From assembly GCF_001314605.1 (NCBI RefSeq), contig NZ_LIHP01000021.1:248001-312000 (forward strand): DNA of 64,000 nt. The letters run 5' to 3'. The notes beneath the pieces were generated by a model. The model had not been told where the DNA came from. It was given only the letters and a program-made list of their open reading frames with translations, and did no database searches. The translations under genes were made by a program, and so were the position numbers. Below are positions 38,459 to 47,279 of this stretch, piece by piece (the first letter of the stretch is position 1; each line of letters opens with the position of its first letter). This DNA is from Marinobacter sp. HL-58. GTDB lineage: Bacteria > Pseudomonadota > Gammaproteobacteria > Pseudomonadales > Oleiphilaceae.

Positions 38459-40036
38459 ATGCGTAACAATCTGCCGGTAACCCAGCGTGAAGTAAAAATG
38501 CGCGATGGTGGGCGACTTATCACCACCACTGACACCCGGGGCGTGATCACCTATTGCAACGACGAATTTGTGGCTATCAGTGGCTTTTCCAGAGAGGAGC
38601 TGATCGGGCAGCCCCATAATGTCATCCGTCATCCGGATATGCCGCCGGTAGTGTTTCAGGGCATGTGGGAGTACCTGAAATCTGGCAAACCCTGGATGGG
38701 TGTGGTCAAGAACCGGGCAAAGTCCGGAGACCACTACTGGGTAAGTGCCTACGTCACACCTGTTCTTGAAAACGGGAAGATGACCGGTTACGAGTCTGTG
38801 CGGGTAGCCCCGACGCGTGAACAGGTGGCGCGCGCGGAAAAACTGTATACCAGACTGTCTGCTGGCCAGGGTTCAGTGGGTTTGCAGAGCCGGCTTGTTT
38901 CAGTGCTGCGCTCAGGGTGGCCCTTTGTTCTTTCCCTGATTCTCAGCCTGGTGGCGCTGGCCACGCTCGGTAACACCTGGCTGGCCGCGGGCGTGATCGT
39001 GGTGGCCCATGTGCTGGCGGCGGGACTGGTTCTGAAATCGGTGACGGGGCGGCTGCAGAGGCTGCTGGATCTGCGCCCGGACGCCTTCCGGGATGCGGTT
39101 GTGGCCAGGACCTACAGCGACGAGAGTGGCCTGTTTGCGCAACTGGGCATGGTGATGATGAGCGAAAAGGCCAGGATTCGCACAGCCCTGGCCCGTATTG
39201 ATGACCAGGCAGAGCTGCTCTACGAGCAGGCACAGGCAAGCCAGGGCTATATCGAAGAGGGCGCCAGGGCTATTGCCAACCAGCGGGCAGAAACGGACCA
39301 GACGGCTTCCGCAGTGAACGAGATGACCGCGTCCATTCAGGAGGTAGCGGAATCCGTTAGCGCCAATGCCCGGGTGGCGGATGACGCCAACCGGACGGCG
39401 GCCACCGGCAGCAAGCGCAGTGGCGAAGCGCTGACCGCGATTGAACAGCTGGTCACCCGGGTGAACGGGATTGGCTCGGCAATTGAAAAGCTTGGAGCCT
39501 CAACCGAGAGCATCGGCGAAGCGGCCAGCCTTATCTCGGATATTGCCGAACAGACCAACCTGCTGGCACTGAACGCGGCTATTGAAGCAGCTCGCGCAGG
39601 CGAGCAAGGGCGCGGCTTCGCCGTGGTCGCTGACGAAGTGCGATCACTTGCCCGCCGCACCCGGGATTCCACGGTACGGATCCAGAACGTTATCGATGAT
39701 TTCCGCAGCCAGGTGGATGAGGCCGTTCAGGCTACCCGAGAGGGCGGGCGGGATGCTGACAAGGGGCTGAACAAGGTGCGTGAAGCGGAGACATCGCTGC
39801 AGGAAATTGTGTCTTCGATTCAGGATATTTCCGACAGCTTTATCAGTATGTCGGCCGCCTTCGAGGAGCAAGGCCAGGTGTCCGAGGAGATCAACCAGCA
39901 GATCGTCAACATTGCCGAGCTGGCGGACCACAGCACACAGAAGGCGGAATCCGCCCGGGACAGCAGTGATCACCTGAGCCTAATGTCCCGTGGCCTGAAA
40001 GACCTGGTTTCCCGCTTTGTCAGCAAAAACGGGTAG
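38459..40036 (+). CDS. Aer-like PAS-containing methyl-accepting chemotaxis protein
   Basis: This 525-residue receptor has an N-terminal PAS domain (residues 15-115) with the Aer-type sequence TDTRGVITYCNDEFVAISGF and IRHPDMPPVVFQGMWE, which in Aer binds FAD. Two hydrophobic segments near 155-190 anchor it. The signalling domain contains the conserved hairpin tip EQTNLLALNAAIEAARAGE. It probably reports redox or energy state to CheA/CheW (energy taxis). No che genes are close by. No clear sigma-28 promoter was found upstream. Confidence 0.9.
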   Translation: MRNNLPVTQREVKMRDGGRLITTTDTRGVITYCNDEFVAISGFSREELIGQPHNVIRHPDMPPVVFQGMWEYLKSGKPWMGVVKNRAKSGDHYWVSAYVTPVLENGKMTGYESVRVAPTREQVARAEKLYTRLSAGQGSVGLQSRLVSVLRSGWPFVLSLILSLVALATLGNTWLAAGVIVVAHVLAAGLVLKSVTGRLQRLLDLRPDAFRDAVVARTYSDESGLFAQLGMVMMSEKARIRTALARIDDQAELLYEQAQASQGYIEEGARAIANQRAETDQTASAVNEMTASIQEVAESVSANARVADDANRTAATGSKRSGEALTAIEQLVTRVNGIGSAIEKLGASTESIGEAASLISDIAEQTNLLALNAAIEAARAGEQGRGFAVVADEVRSLARRTRDSTVRIQNVIDDFRSQVDEAVQATREGGRDADKGLNKVREAETSLQEIVSSIQDISDSFISMSAAFEEQGQVSEEINQQIVNIAELADHSTQKAESARDSSDHLSLMSRGLKDLVSRFVSKNG

Positions 40037-40191
40037 TTAACAACGGCAGCACCGGTTTTCCGTTCGTGCCGGTGCCGCTGCTGACTGGCATCCTTTGCCC
40101 ACTGCTGGCAAAATCCCGCCCCAAAAGCTGAAGCTACCCTTCAGCATACCCCTTGAAATCGATTCATCAGCCAAAAGCACAGGATGAAACC

Positions 40192-41574
40192 ATGACTGTT
40201 TCCAAATCGAACCCGGCCCATCGTGGTCTGTGGTCTTCCCGGATGGCCTTTATCCTGGCCGCGACCGGTTCCGCTGTCGGCCTGGGTAATATCTGGAAGT
40301 TCCCCTATGTGACCGGCGAGAACGGGGGCGGCGCCTTCGTGCTGGTTTACCTGCTCTGTATCGCCATCGTTGGTATTCCCATCATGATGGCGGAAGTGTT
40401 TATTGGCCGCAGTGGCCGGCATAACCCGATCACCAGTTTCCGCCTGGTAGCCGAGCGCAATCTGGCCTCCCCTGCATGGCGAATCTCCGCCATCGTGGGC
40501 GTACTGGCCGCCTTCATTATCCTGTCATTCTATTCGGTGATTGGTGGCTGGGCTGCCTCCTACGTGGGCCATGCCGCCATGGGGGATTTCACCGGCCAGA
40601 GCTCCGATGCCATTGGCGAGCTGTTCGGCGGCCTGTTGGCCAGCCCGGTTACGCTGCTGATCTGGCACAGTATCTTTATGGCCCTGGTGATCTTCGTGGT
40701 GGCCCGCGGCCTGAAATCCGGCCTGGAGCGTGCGGTAACCATCCTGATGCCAGCGCTGTTCGTGCTGCTGCTGGTTGCCGTTGGTTACGCGACCACAACC
40801 GGTCATTTCGGCGAGGCTGTCGCTTTCCTGTTCACGCCGGATTTTGGCGCCCTGACGGTAAAGGGCGTGCTGGTTGCCCTGGGCCATGCGTTTTTCACTC
40901 TGAGCCTGGGTATGGCCATCATGATGGCCTATGGCTCCTATCTTAGTGATAACGTGTCCATCGGGCGTACCGCAGTGACGGTATCCATCCTGGATACCGT
41001 GGTGGCACTGATGGCCGGCCTGGCCATTTTTCCGGTGGTGTTTGCCAACGGCCTTGAAGCGGGTGCCGGCCCGGGCCTGATTTTCCAGACATTGCCGCTG
41101 GCCTTTGGCCAGATGCCCATGGGTAGTGTGTTTGGTGCACTGTTCTTTGTGCTGTTGCTGTTTGCCGCCTGGACTTCTGCGATCTCCCTTCTGGAGCCGG
41201 TGGTTGAGTGGCTTGAGGACAAGCTGATCCTTGGTCGTGTGGGTAGCACCGTTGTCGTAGGTGGTGCCTGCTGGTTGCTGGGTATCGTTTCAATCCTGTC
41301 GCTGAACGAGTGGTCCGGCTTTGCGCCGCTGGGCATGTTCGAACGCTTTGAAGGCAATACCATCTTCGACCTGCTCGACTTCTTCACCGCCAACGTGATG
41401 CTGCCGCTGTCTGGCCTGTTGACCGCCGTGTTTGTAGGCTGGTGCGTGGCGAAAGAGTCGCTGCAGAGCAATCTGGCACTGCAGGATGGCACCTTTACCC
41501 TGTGGTACAACCTGGTTCGCTTTGTGACTCCGGTTGCGGTGGCTGTGGTGTTTGTTTACAACCTGATGGCGTAG
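40192..41574 (+). CDS. Neurotransmitter:sodium symporter (NSS/SLC6) family transporter
   Basis: This 460-residue membrane protein belongs to the LeuT-like family. It begins with the sodium/substrate-site helix FILAATGSAVGLGNIWKFPY and continues with GGGAFVLVYLLCI and about eleven helices. It would import amino acids or related amines with Na+. ATG 40192 follows GGA at good spacing; a start at 40153 adds 13 polar residues without support. A strong terminator follows. Confidence 0.94.
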   Translation: MTVSKSNPAHRGLWSSRMAFILAATGSAVGLGNIWKFPYVTGENGGGAFVLVYLLCIAIVGIPIMMAEVFIGRSGRHNPITSFRLVAERNLASPAWRISAIVGVLAAFIILSFYSVIGGWAASYVGHAAMGDFTGQSSDAIGELFGGLLASPVTLLIWHSIFMALVIFVVARGLKSGLERAVTILMPALFVLLLVAVGYATTTGHFGEAVAFLFTPDFGALTVKGVLVALGHAFFTLSLGMAIMMAYGSYLSDNVSIGRTAVTVSILDTVVALMAGLAIFPVVFANGLEAGAGPGLIFQTLPLAFGQMPMGSVFGALFFVLLLFAAWTSAISLLEPVVEWLEDKLILGRVGSTVVVGGACWLLGIVSILSLNEWSGFAPLGMFERFEGNTIFDLLDFFTANVMLPLSGLLTAVFVGWCVAKESLQSNLALQDGTFTLWYNLVRFVTPVAVAVVFVYNLMA

Positions 41575-41609
41575 AGAGTGCGGAGCCCGGTTGATCAACC
41601 GGAAAACAG

Positions 41610-41643
41610 AAAAGGCCCGGCCATAAAGTGCGCCGGGCCTTTT
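41610..41643. terminator. Bidirectional terminator between the NSS and EAL genes
   Basis: AAAAGGCCCGGC and GCCGGGCCTTTT are exact 12-bp complements around a 10-base loop. It serves the two convergent genes. Confidence 0.9.
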
Positions 41644-41709
41644 GCATTATCCGTCCAACCGTTCGGGTTGGAGCACTTGCTTCACCGAATTGTCCTGGCA
41701 AGAAATGTT

Positions 41710-43389
41710 TCAGCGGCCTTTGGCCCATTGTATATATTCGGGCAATGGCATGGGTCTGGAGTAGTGAAAGCCCTGGGCCAGGTCTGCTCCCAGGTCGGCC
41801 ACAATCTTATGTTGTTCCTCGGTCTCGATACCCTCAACGGTAACCTCGAGTTTTAATGCCAGGGCCATGGCGATCATGGAATCCATGATTGTGCGGACAT
41901 CGGCACTGACTTCCAGGTTTTCGACAAAAGCCCGGTCGATCTTAAGCCCCGACAGTGGCAGGTGGGTCAGGTATTGAAACGAGGAATACCCGGTGCCGAA
42001 ATCGTCCAGACTGACCTTGAAACCCTGGTCCCGCAGTCTCCCGACCGCGACATTGGCCTGCACCGGATCCTGAATGAGTGCGCCTTCCGTAATCTCTATT
42101 TCCAGAGAGGCTGGATTGACGCCATAAGACCTGACGGTTCGCCCAAGGTCATTGATCAAAGACGGATTCATCAAATTATTGATCGCGAAATTGATACTGA
42201 CCGACATCAGGTTGTGCGCTTTGATATCTTCACAGGCTCTTGCGATAACAAATCGAGTCACCGGGTCTATAAGCGTTGTGCTTTCAACCTTTGGCATGAA
42301 GAGGCCAGGCATAACCATTCGGCCGTCCTGATTAAACCAGCGCAGCAGGGCTTCCGAGCCAACGTGCTGGCCGCTACGAAGACATATCTTGGGCTGGTAG
42401 AATAGCTGAAACTCATGGTTGGCCAGCCCATCTCGGACCCGCGCTATGAGTTGAACCCGCTCTGCCGTTTTTTGATCGAACATCGGGTCATAGCCCCGGT
42501 AGGGAGCGTTATTCTCGATCGCGACGGACAGGCCGGTTCTTGCACGATTTATAACGATTTCCGCATTGCGATCATTTTCCTGAATAATGTAACTGCCAGC
42601 GACAATCTGAACGCGCAATGGAATGTCGTTGACTATGGATTCCTCTTCACCTGTCTTTTGAACAATGTCGAAAATCGAACCTACTTCCTCCTGGGTCGCC
42701 GCAGAGCAAACAATTGCCAGTTCCGATTTACTGAATCGGTAGATCTGATGGGGCACTTCGATATTCTGGCCGACTCGCCGGGCTATGTCTCTTACTACCT
42801 GTTCGGCTGAATCGGCCCCCAATGCCTGAAGAATTTCCCAGAGGTCCTGCATGCGGACCAGAAGTATCGCTGAGGGCGGAGGGCGTTGCTGGTCAGCTTT
42901 CCGGAGTAATCGATCAAGGTCCCGGATCAGCGCCGCCTGTGTGCCAAGGCCGGTTTTCTTGTCAACTTCAAGGGCCTGCATGTGGCGTTGATTGGCCTGC
43001 CGAAGGCTATGGAAAAGTCCGGCTGAAAAAATGCCGATAAGAAGGAAAAAGGCCATTCGTACGAGCCAGTTTTCCGTTGACTGATAGACGCTGGTTGAGA
43101 CGTCCTGGGGCATCCACGGGCCGAGAAGAAGTCCTCCCGCGATCGCGCCGAGTATGGCTCCGGGTAATCCGAACCATACGGCGGATAACAGTACCGGTAG
43201 CAGGAACAGGTAGGGGAATGCGTAGCCTGTGCCGCCGGTGAAGTATACAACCCAGGTTCCCGCTGCCAGAAATGCGATAACTACCAGGCACCCGGCAAAT
43301 GGTCTTGAAAATCTCGCCAAATAAAACCATTTCGGCGAGTGCCATATTTCCTCGAAGGTAGGAAGGTAGCTATTACTGTCTCTATCCAT
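41710..43389 (-). CDS. c-di-GMP phosphodiesterase, EAL with degenerate GGDEF
   Basis: This 559-residue protein has an N-terminal four-helix DUF4118/KdpD-like membrane domain (about 27-130). A GGDEF fold follows (about 145-300) in which the active motif is replaced by FSKSELAI, so it should not make c-di-GMP. The C-terminal EAL domain (about 310-555) keeps SEALLRW, the N in SINFAINN, DDFGTGYSSFQ, LKIDRAFV and EGIETEEQ, so it should hydrolyse c-di-GMP to pGpG. The dead GGDEF may act as a GTP-sensing regulator, as known for similar proteins. Confidence 0.92.
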   Translation of the reverse strand: MDRDSNSYLPTFEEIWHSPKWFYLARFSRPFAGCLVVIAFLAAGTWVVYFTGGTGYAFPYLFLLPVLLSAVWFGLPGAILGAIAGGLLLGPWMPQDVSTSVYQSTENWLVRMAFFLLIGIFSAGLFHSLRQANQRHMQALEVDKKTGLGTQAALIRDLDRLLRKADQQRPPPSAILLVRMQDLWEILQALGADSAEQVVRDIARRVGQNIEVPHQIYRFSKSELAIVCSAATQEEVGSIFDIVQKTGEEESIVNDIPLRVQIVAGSYIIQENDRNAEIVINRARTGLSVAIENNAPYRGYDPMFDQKTAERVQLIARVRDGLANHEFQLFYQPKICLRSGQHVGSEALLRWFNQDGRMVMPGLFMPKVESTTLIDPVTRFVIARACEDIKAHNLMSVSINFAINNLMNPSLINDLGRTVRSYGVNPASLEIEITEGALIQDPVQANVAVGRLRDQGFKVSLDDFGTGYSSFQYLTHLPLSGLKIDRAFVENLEVSADVRTIMDSMIAMALALKLEVTVEGIETEEQHKIVADLGADLAQGFHYSRPMPLPEYIQWAKGR

Positions 43390-43637
43390 GCAACCGCCTC
43401 GAATCAGCCAAGCGTGCAGGCTTTGTATGTAGTGGACTTACTCTTAACAGTGGGCATTGGATCGAATGTAAATGTGGCGGCGGTCTGGCGGCACCAACGC
43501 TTGTTGCAAACCGCTCGACCGCTGGTGCTGGACTGGAGTCAATGTCATTGTAGGCCGAAAAACCGGTTCATATGTAAAAGGTTGTGAAAAGCCTCCTGCA
43601 TTTTATGTGGCCTGTAATTGCCTTCAATCCTTTGGTG

Positions 43638-44213
43638 TTAGCGGCCAGGGTTTGCATCTGTTACGGAGCGAAGAGCATCCACATGGGGCCGGACGGCTTG
43701 CTTGTCCGCTTCCGGCGCATTGGCCGCCTGCTCGAAAGCCGACATGGCACCCCCCATCATTTCCCGCATTTGCTGCTTCTGGGCTTCGCTCATGTTGGGG
43801 TTGTTGTCGATCTCCTCCATGGCTTTTGCCATTTCCTGATTCACTTCTCCGGACTGCTCGCCCATTTCAAGCGCGCTCCAGGCGTGGAAAATCCGGTCAC
43901 CGGTTTTTGCCCATTGCTCAGCACCGGAGAAGCCGTGTTGCCGCACCACATCTTCTATTTCGTTATACATGTCGTGGCCTTTCATCTGTTCAACGGAGGA
44001 CGAAAAGATACGCGACATGTCCGGCATCTCAGTGGCGTCTTCTTCCGCGGACAGGTCTTCGGTGAGTTCAGAAAATTCATCCTCCATGGTCTGGAGCTCT
44101 TCCAGGCTGCTGATGAACGACCGGATGGTGTCGTCCGTCAGGCTTTCTGCGTGGGCAGCGTATGAGAAAACGACAAAGCAGAACACGAAGACAGGGTTCA
44201 GTGTGCGGATCAT
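43638..44213 (-). CDS. Secreted helical hypothetical protein
   Basis: This roughly 191-residue protein has a Sec signal peptide (TLNPVFVFCFVVFSYAAHAE). The mature part is acidic, Met-rich and almost entirely helical by appearance (SFISSLEELQTMEDEFSELT; MSEAQKQQMREMMGGAMSAF). No Cys lipobox and no family that I recognise. It is probably periplasmic. The start may instead be the GTG at 44219, which has GGAG at better spacing. It stands alone between the EAL gene and an XRE regulator. Positions 43390-43637 before it hold no gene. Confidence 0.75.
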   Translation of the reverse strand: MIRTLNPVFVFCFVVFSYAAHAESLTDDTIRSFISSLEELQTMEDEFSELTEDLSAEEDATEMPDMSRIFSSSVEQMKGHDMYNEIEDVVRQHGFSGAEQWAKTGDRIFHAWSALEMGEQSGEVNQEMAKAMEEIDNNPNMSEAQKQQMREMMGGAMSAFEQAANAPEADKQAVRPHVDALRSVTDANPGR

Positions 44214-44318
44214 TTTCACAGGTCCTCTCCTTGATGGTTTTTACCAATCCTCTTGATCGGCGACACTGAAAAAGTAGCTCCCTTTTGATCAGGCCTCAAG
44301 ACGCTTGGCTATTGACCG

Positions 44319-44723
44319 TCAGGAATCGATTTCGGAATCTGTATCGCGTTGAGGACTTTCTCCGCTTGCTGGCAGAGCGTCCGTACCGACGCTGACTGAG
44401 TCGAGGGGGTGTGATGCGCGTTTCGTAAGCAGTTCAGCGAAATCGAGCAGCAATTGCTGGTCTTGTTCAAGCAGGGAAATAAAGACGGCATTGAGAGCAA
44501 CCTGCCTGGCGTTTAACTGGCGGTTCTCGGCAACTGAAAAGATGTCCGTTATGGAGAACCCCAGGGCCCCGGCAAGGCGATATAACAGGTCAAGGCTCGG
44601 TCTTGCGAGGCCCCTCTCGATTCGGGAAAGATTGCCAACATGGGAGTGCGTCTGTTCCGCCAGTTCGGCGAGGGTCAGCCCCTGCTTTTTCCGCAATTGT
44701 TTTAATGCCTGGCCTAAATTCAT
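44319..44723 (-). CDS. XRE-family helix-turn-helix regulator
   Basis: This 134-residue protein has a Cro/C1-type HTH at residues 5-62 (LKQLRKKQGLTLAELAEQTH and LSRIERGLARPSLDLLYRLA). A short helical region follows (AVFISLLEQDQQLLLDFAEL), then a disordered tail. No peptidase or cupin domain is attached, so the ligand is unknown. It could be a chromosomal regulator or a remnant of a toxin-antitoxin or phage repressor. An AT-rich stretch with a palindrome at 44836-44871 lies just upstream and may be its operator. Confidence 0.87.
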   Translation of the reverse strand: MNLGQALKQLRKKQGLTLAELAEQTHSHVGNLSRIERGLARPSLDLLYRLAGALGFSITDIFSVAENRQLNARQVALNAVFISLLEQDQQLLLDFAELLTKRASHPLDSVSVGTDALPASGESPQRDTDSEIDS

Positions 44724-44835
44724 GACTTATCTCTTCGGTTAAGACAATGATATTACAGGCAAAAAATGATTTATACAAAGTTGTAATAATTACATATTTG
44801 ATAATCGAATTAGCATTGTTGGCATAAAAATCAGG

Positions 44836-44871
44836 ACCTGTTGATTATACGATATAGCCGTATAAACAGGT
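44836..44871. repeat. Interrupted palindrome upstream of the XRE gene
   Basis: The arms ACCTGTT/AACAGGT and TATACG/CGTATA pair over 13 bp, with a three-base bulge in the left arm. It lies in an AT-rich gap between the XRE gene and the end of the GGDEF-EAL gene. A regulator binding site or weak terminator is possible. Confidence 0.5.
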
Positions 44872-44918
44872 TTCACACAAGCACCAAAAAGAGGTGTTAT
44901 GATCGCAATCGAGTTGTT

Positions 44919-47279
44919 TCAGTTCAGCTCTTTGCCCTCGGCCCTCAGTCGCTCCAGAAGATCAGTTTCTGACATCGGTCTGGCAAAATAGAAACCCTGT
45001 CCGAATGGGCACCCGAGGGCCTGCAGCATCCGCCACTGTTCTTCGGTTTCGATGCCTTCGGCGAGCGCCTGGATGCCGAGGCTTTCTGCCATCTGCCGTA
45101 TGCTGTTGACCATCTTGACCGCGCTCTGATTATCCGGGGTGCCAACCAGAAAACTTCTGTCAATTTTCAGCATGGTAATGGGAAGTGCCCTCAGTCGTGA
45201 CAGGGACGAGTACCCGGTACCAAAATCATCAATGGCGACGTCAATAGCTGCCTGACGGAGTTCCTGCACAATCCCTTCCATCCGTGGGACGTCACTCATC
45301 AGGGAACTTTCAGTCAGCTCAACCTTGAGGGCGGACGGCGGAATATTGAATCGTTCAAGTAAGCTGACGACTTCCTGAACCAGCCCGGGCTGCCATAACT
45401 GGCCAATGGCCAGGTTAACTGCCATCTGCAGCTGAGTGTGTCCTTCCGAGCGCCACCGTCGAAGCGTTGTCAGGGCCTCTTCCATCACCCAACTTCCAAT
45501 GCGAACTATAAGGCCCGTTTCTTCTGCAATGGGAATGAACTCTGCCGGCGAAATGCAGCTCCCATCGCGCTGGGGCCACCGGATCAGAGCCTCAACCCCG
45601 ACGGTGCGACTGGTTGTCAGATCAATCAGCGGCTGGAATGCCAGCTTGAATTCCTGGGCTTCGACAGCGGTGTAGAGCCTGTTCTCCATATCCAGTCGGT
45701 GCTGTTGTTTTCTTGACAGTTCACAGGAGAAAAACCGATAGCTGTTACCGCCAACGTTTTTCGCTTGATACATCGCGCTGTCCGCTCTGGTCAGCAGAGC
45801 CGAGGCGTCGCAGGCGTGGCCCGGGCAAAGGCTGATGCCGATGCTGGCGCCAAGATGGTATTCCCGCCCCCTCACCACAAAGGGCTGCTCCAACGCCTCC
45901 AGGATGCGTTCGGCAATGGTTGACATCACGTGTATCAATTCTGGCGAATCCACCGTCGACAGGCAGTCCTGCGCATCGTAGGGAGCGAGAATAATGAACT
46001 CATCACCCCCTTGCCGGGCAACCAGATCAGACTCCCGAACTGCAAGCTGCAGGCGTTGGGCTACCTGGATCAAAACTTCGTCTCCGGCGTCGTGGCCCAG
46101 CGCATCATTGATGAGCTTGAAACCATCAAGATCCATATACAGCAGTCCGGCAGCTGGTGGAAAAGGACCGGTATGGCGCAGGTGCCTGTCAAGAGCCTCC
46201 AGAGCTGCTGACCGATTGGCAAGGCCCGTCAGGGTGTCCCGGTAGGCCATGTTACGGACCCTTTTTTCACTCCTGCGCCGGCGGGATTTCTCGCGCAGGG
46301 CACGGATGCCATGCACGATGTTGTCTGCCATGCGCTGCAGTAACCTGAGTTCAGCATCATCGAAGTGTTTGTCTTCCGCAGAGTAAATGGCGAGATAGGT
46401 TTCCGGTTCCGTGCCGCGGATGGCAAGAGGGAAGACAATGACCGTCCGCAATGGTTGTGCGGTTGCTGAGTTATCCACCACGGAGAGATCCCTAGAGTCT
46501 TCCGCAATGGCTGATTGCTGGCATCTGCCGGACCGAAGAGACAGCGCAACAGGGTCCTGGTCTGTCCCTTTTGTACAAAGACCCGACTCAAGGGCCTTGA
46601 TACAGTGGCCGAACCCACCAGCTTTCGCCAGAAGCTTTACCCGCCCGTTGCGGTAGGCTTTCGCCTGGCCAACACACGCCAGGGCATAACCCCCGTCTTT
46701 CACAAGGCTGTCACAGATGCCAGACAGCATTTCCCGCTCACTGAGAGCATGAATGACGCGTTCATTGCAGGCACTGAATGCCCGCAGGGCGCGGGTTGTG
46801 CCTTTCAATGCGGACTGGGTGCTTTTTGTCTCCAGTTTCTGGAATTCCGAGATCCTGCTTAATCGCAACAGGTTGTGAATTCTTGCCGTGAGTTCAACGC
46901 CCCGAATCGGCGTACGGATAACGTCTTCCGCCAGATCGCCGAGATAACCATTGGCTCTTGCCAGCTCGGCTTCCGAAGCCGCCAGTAAAACCGGTTTCAG
47001 TGCCGGAGCGGCCCGTGCCCGGAGTTTCCGGATGCCGGTCTCAAAGCGAAGAAGTGTTTTTAGATCAATAATGCACAGATCAAAATCGCAATCGTCAATG
47101 GTGGCGGGATCAGGCGCAACACATGAGTGACCAATAGAGCGGCTCAGCACCCGGTAATCGGCAGTCTTACTCAACATGACGGCAATAACCGGGTGTTTCG
47201 TCAGCAATTCGGGTTCAGGTGTCAGGGTCGGTGGGTTAATCACGGACGTCCTCAAAGTTGGTTGCGGGTTCTGGTTCAC
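44919..47279 (-). CDS. Receiver-like/GAF/GGDEF/EAL c-di-GMP protein
   Basis: This 786-residue soluble protein starts with a receiver-like domain (about 28-140; DDCDFDLCIIDLKTLLRFET) that lacks an obvious normal acidic pocket. A GAF domain follows (about 170-325; CNERVIHALSEREMLSGICD). The GGDEF domain (about 340-510) has an intact RQGGDEF with I-site RESD, and the EAL domain (about 530-780) has VEALIRW, DDFGTGYSSLSR and EGIETEEQ. Both c-di-GMP activities look possible. The GTG start lies inside the kaiC-like gene (44-bp overlap), so it is translationally coupled and probably works with the KaiC-like ATPase. Confidence 0.9.
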   Translation of the reverse strand: MNQNPQPTLRTSVINPPTLTPEPELLTKHPVIAVMLSKTADYRVLSRSIGHSCVAPDPATIDDCDFDLCIIDLKTLLRFETGIRKLRARAAPALKPVLLAASEAELARANGYLGDLAEDVIRTPIRGVELTARIHNLLRLSRISEFQKLETKSTQSALKGTTRALRAFSACNERVIHALSEREMLSGICDSLVKDGGYALACVGQAKAYRNGRVKLLAKAGGFGHCIKALESGLCTKGTDQDPVALSLRSGRCQQSAIAEDSRDLSVVDNSATAQPLRTVIVFPLAIRGTEPETYLAIYSAEDKHFDDAELRLLQRMADNIVHGIRALREKSRRRRSEKRVRNMAYRDTLTGLANRSAALEALDRHLRHTGPFPPAAGLLYMDLDGFKLINDALGHDAGDEVLIQVAQRLQLAVRESDLVARQGGDEFIILAPYDAQDCLSTVDSPELIHVMSTIAERILEALEQPFVVRGREYHLGASIGISLCPGHACDASALLTRADSAMYQAKNVGGNSYRFFSCELSRKQQHRLDMENRLYTAVEAQEFKLAFQPLIDLTTSRTVGVEALIRWPQRDGSCISPAEFIPIAEETGLIVRIGSWVMEEALTTLRRWRSEGHTQLQMAVNLAIGQLWQPGLVQEVVSLLERFNIPPSALKVELTESSLMSDVPRMEGIVQELRQAAIDVAIDDFGTGYSSLSRLRALPITMLKIDRSFLVGTPDNQSAVKMVNSIRQMAESLGIQALAEGIETEEQWRMLQALGCPFGQGFYFARPMSETDLLERLRAEGKELN

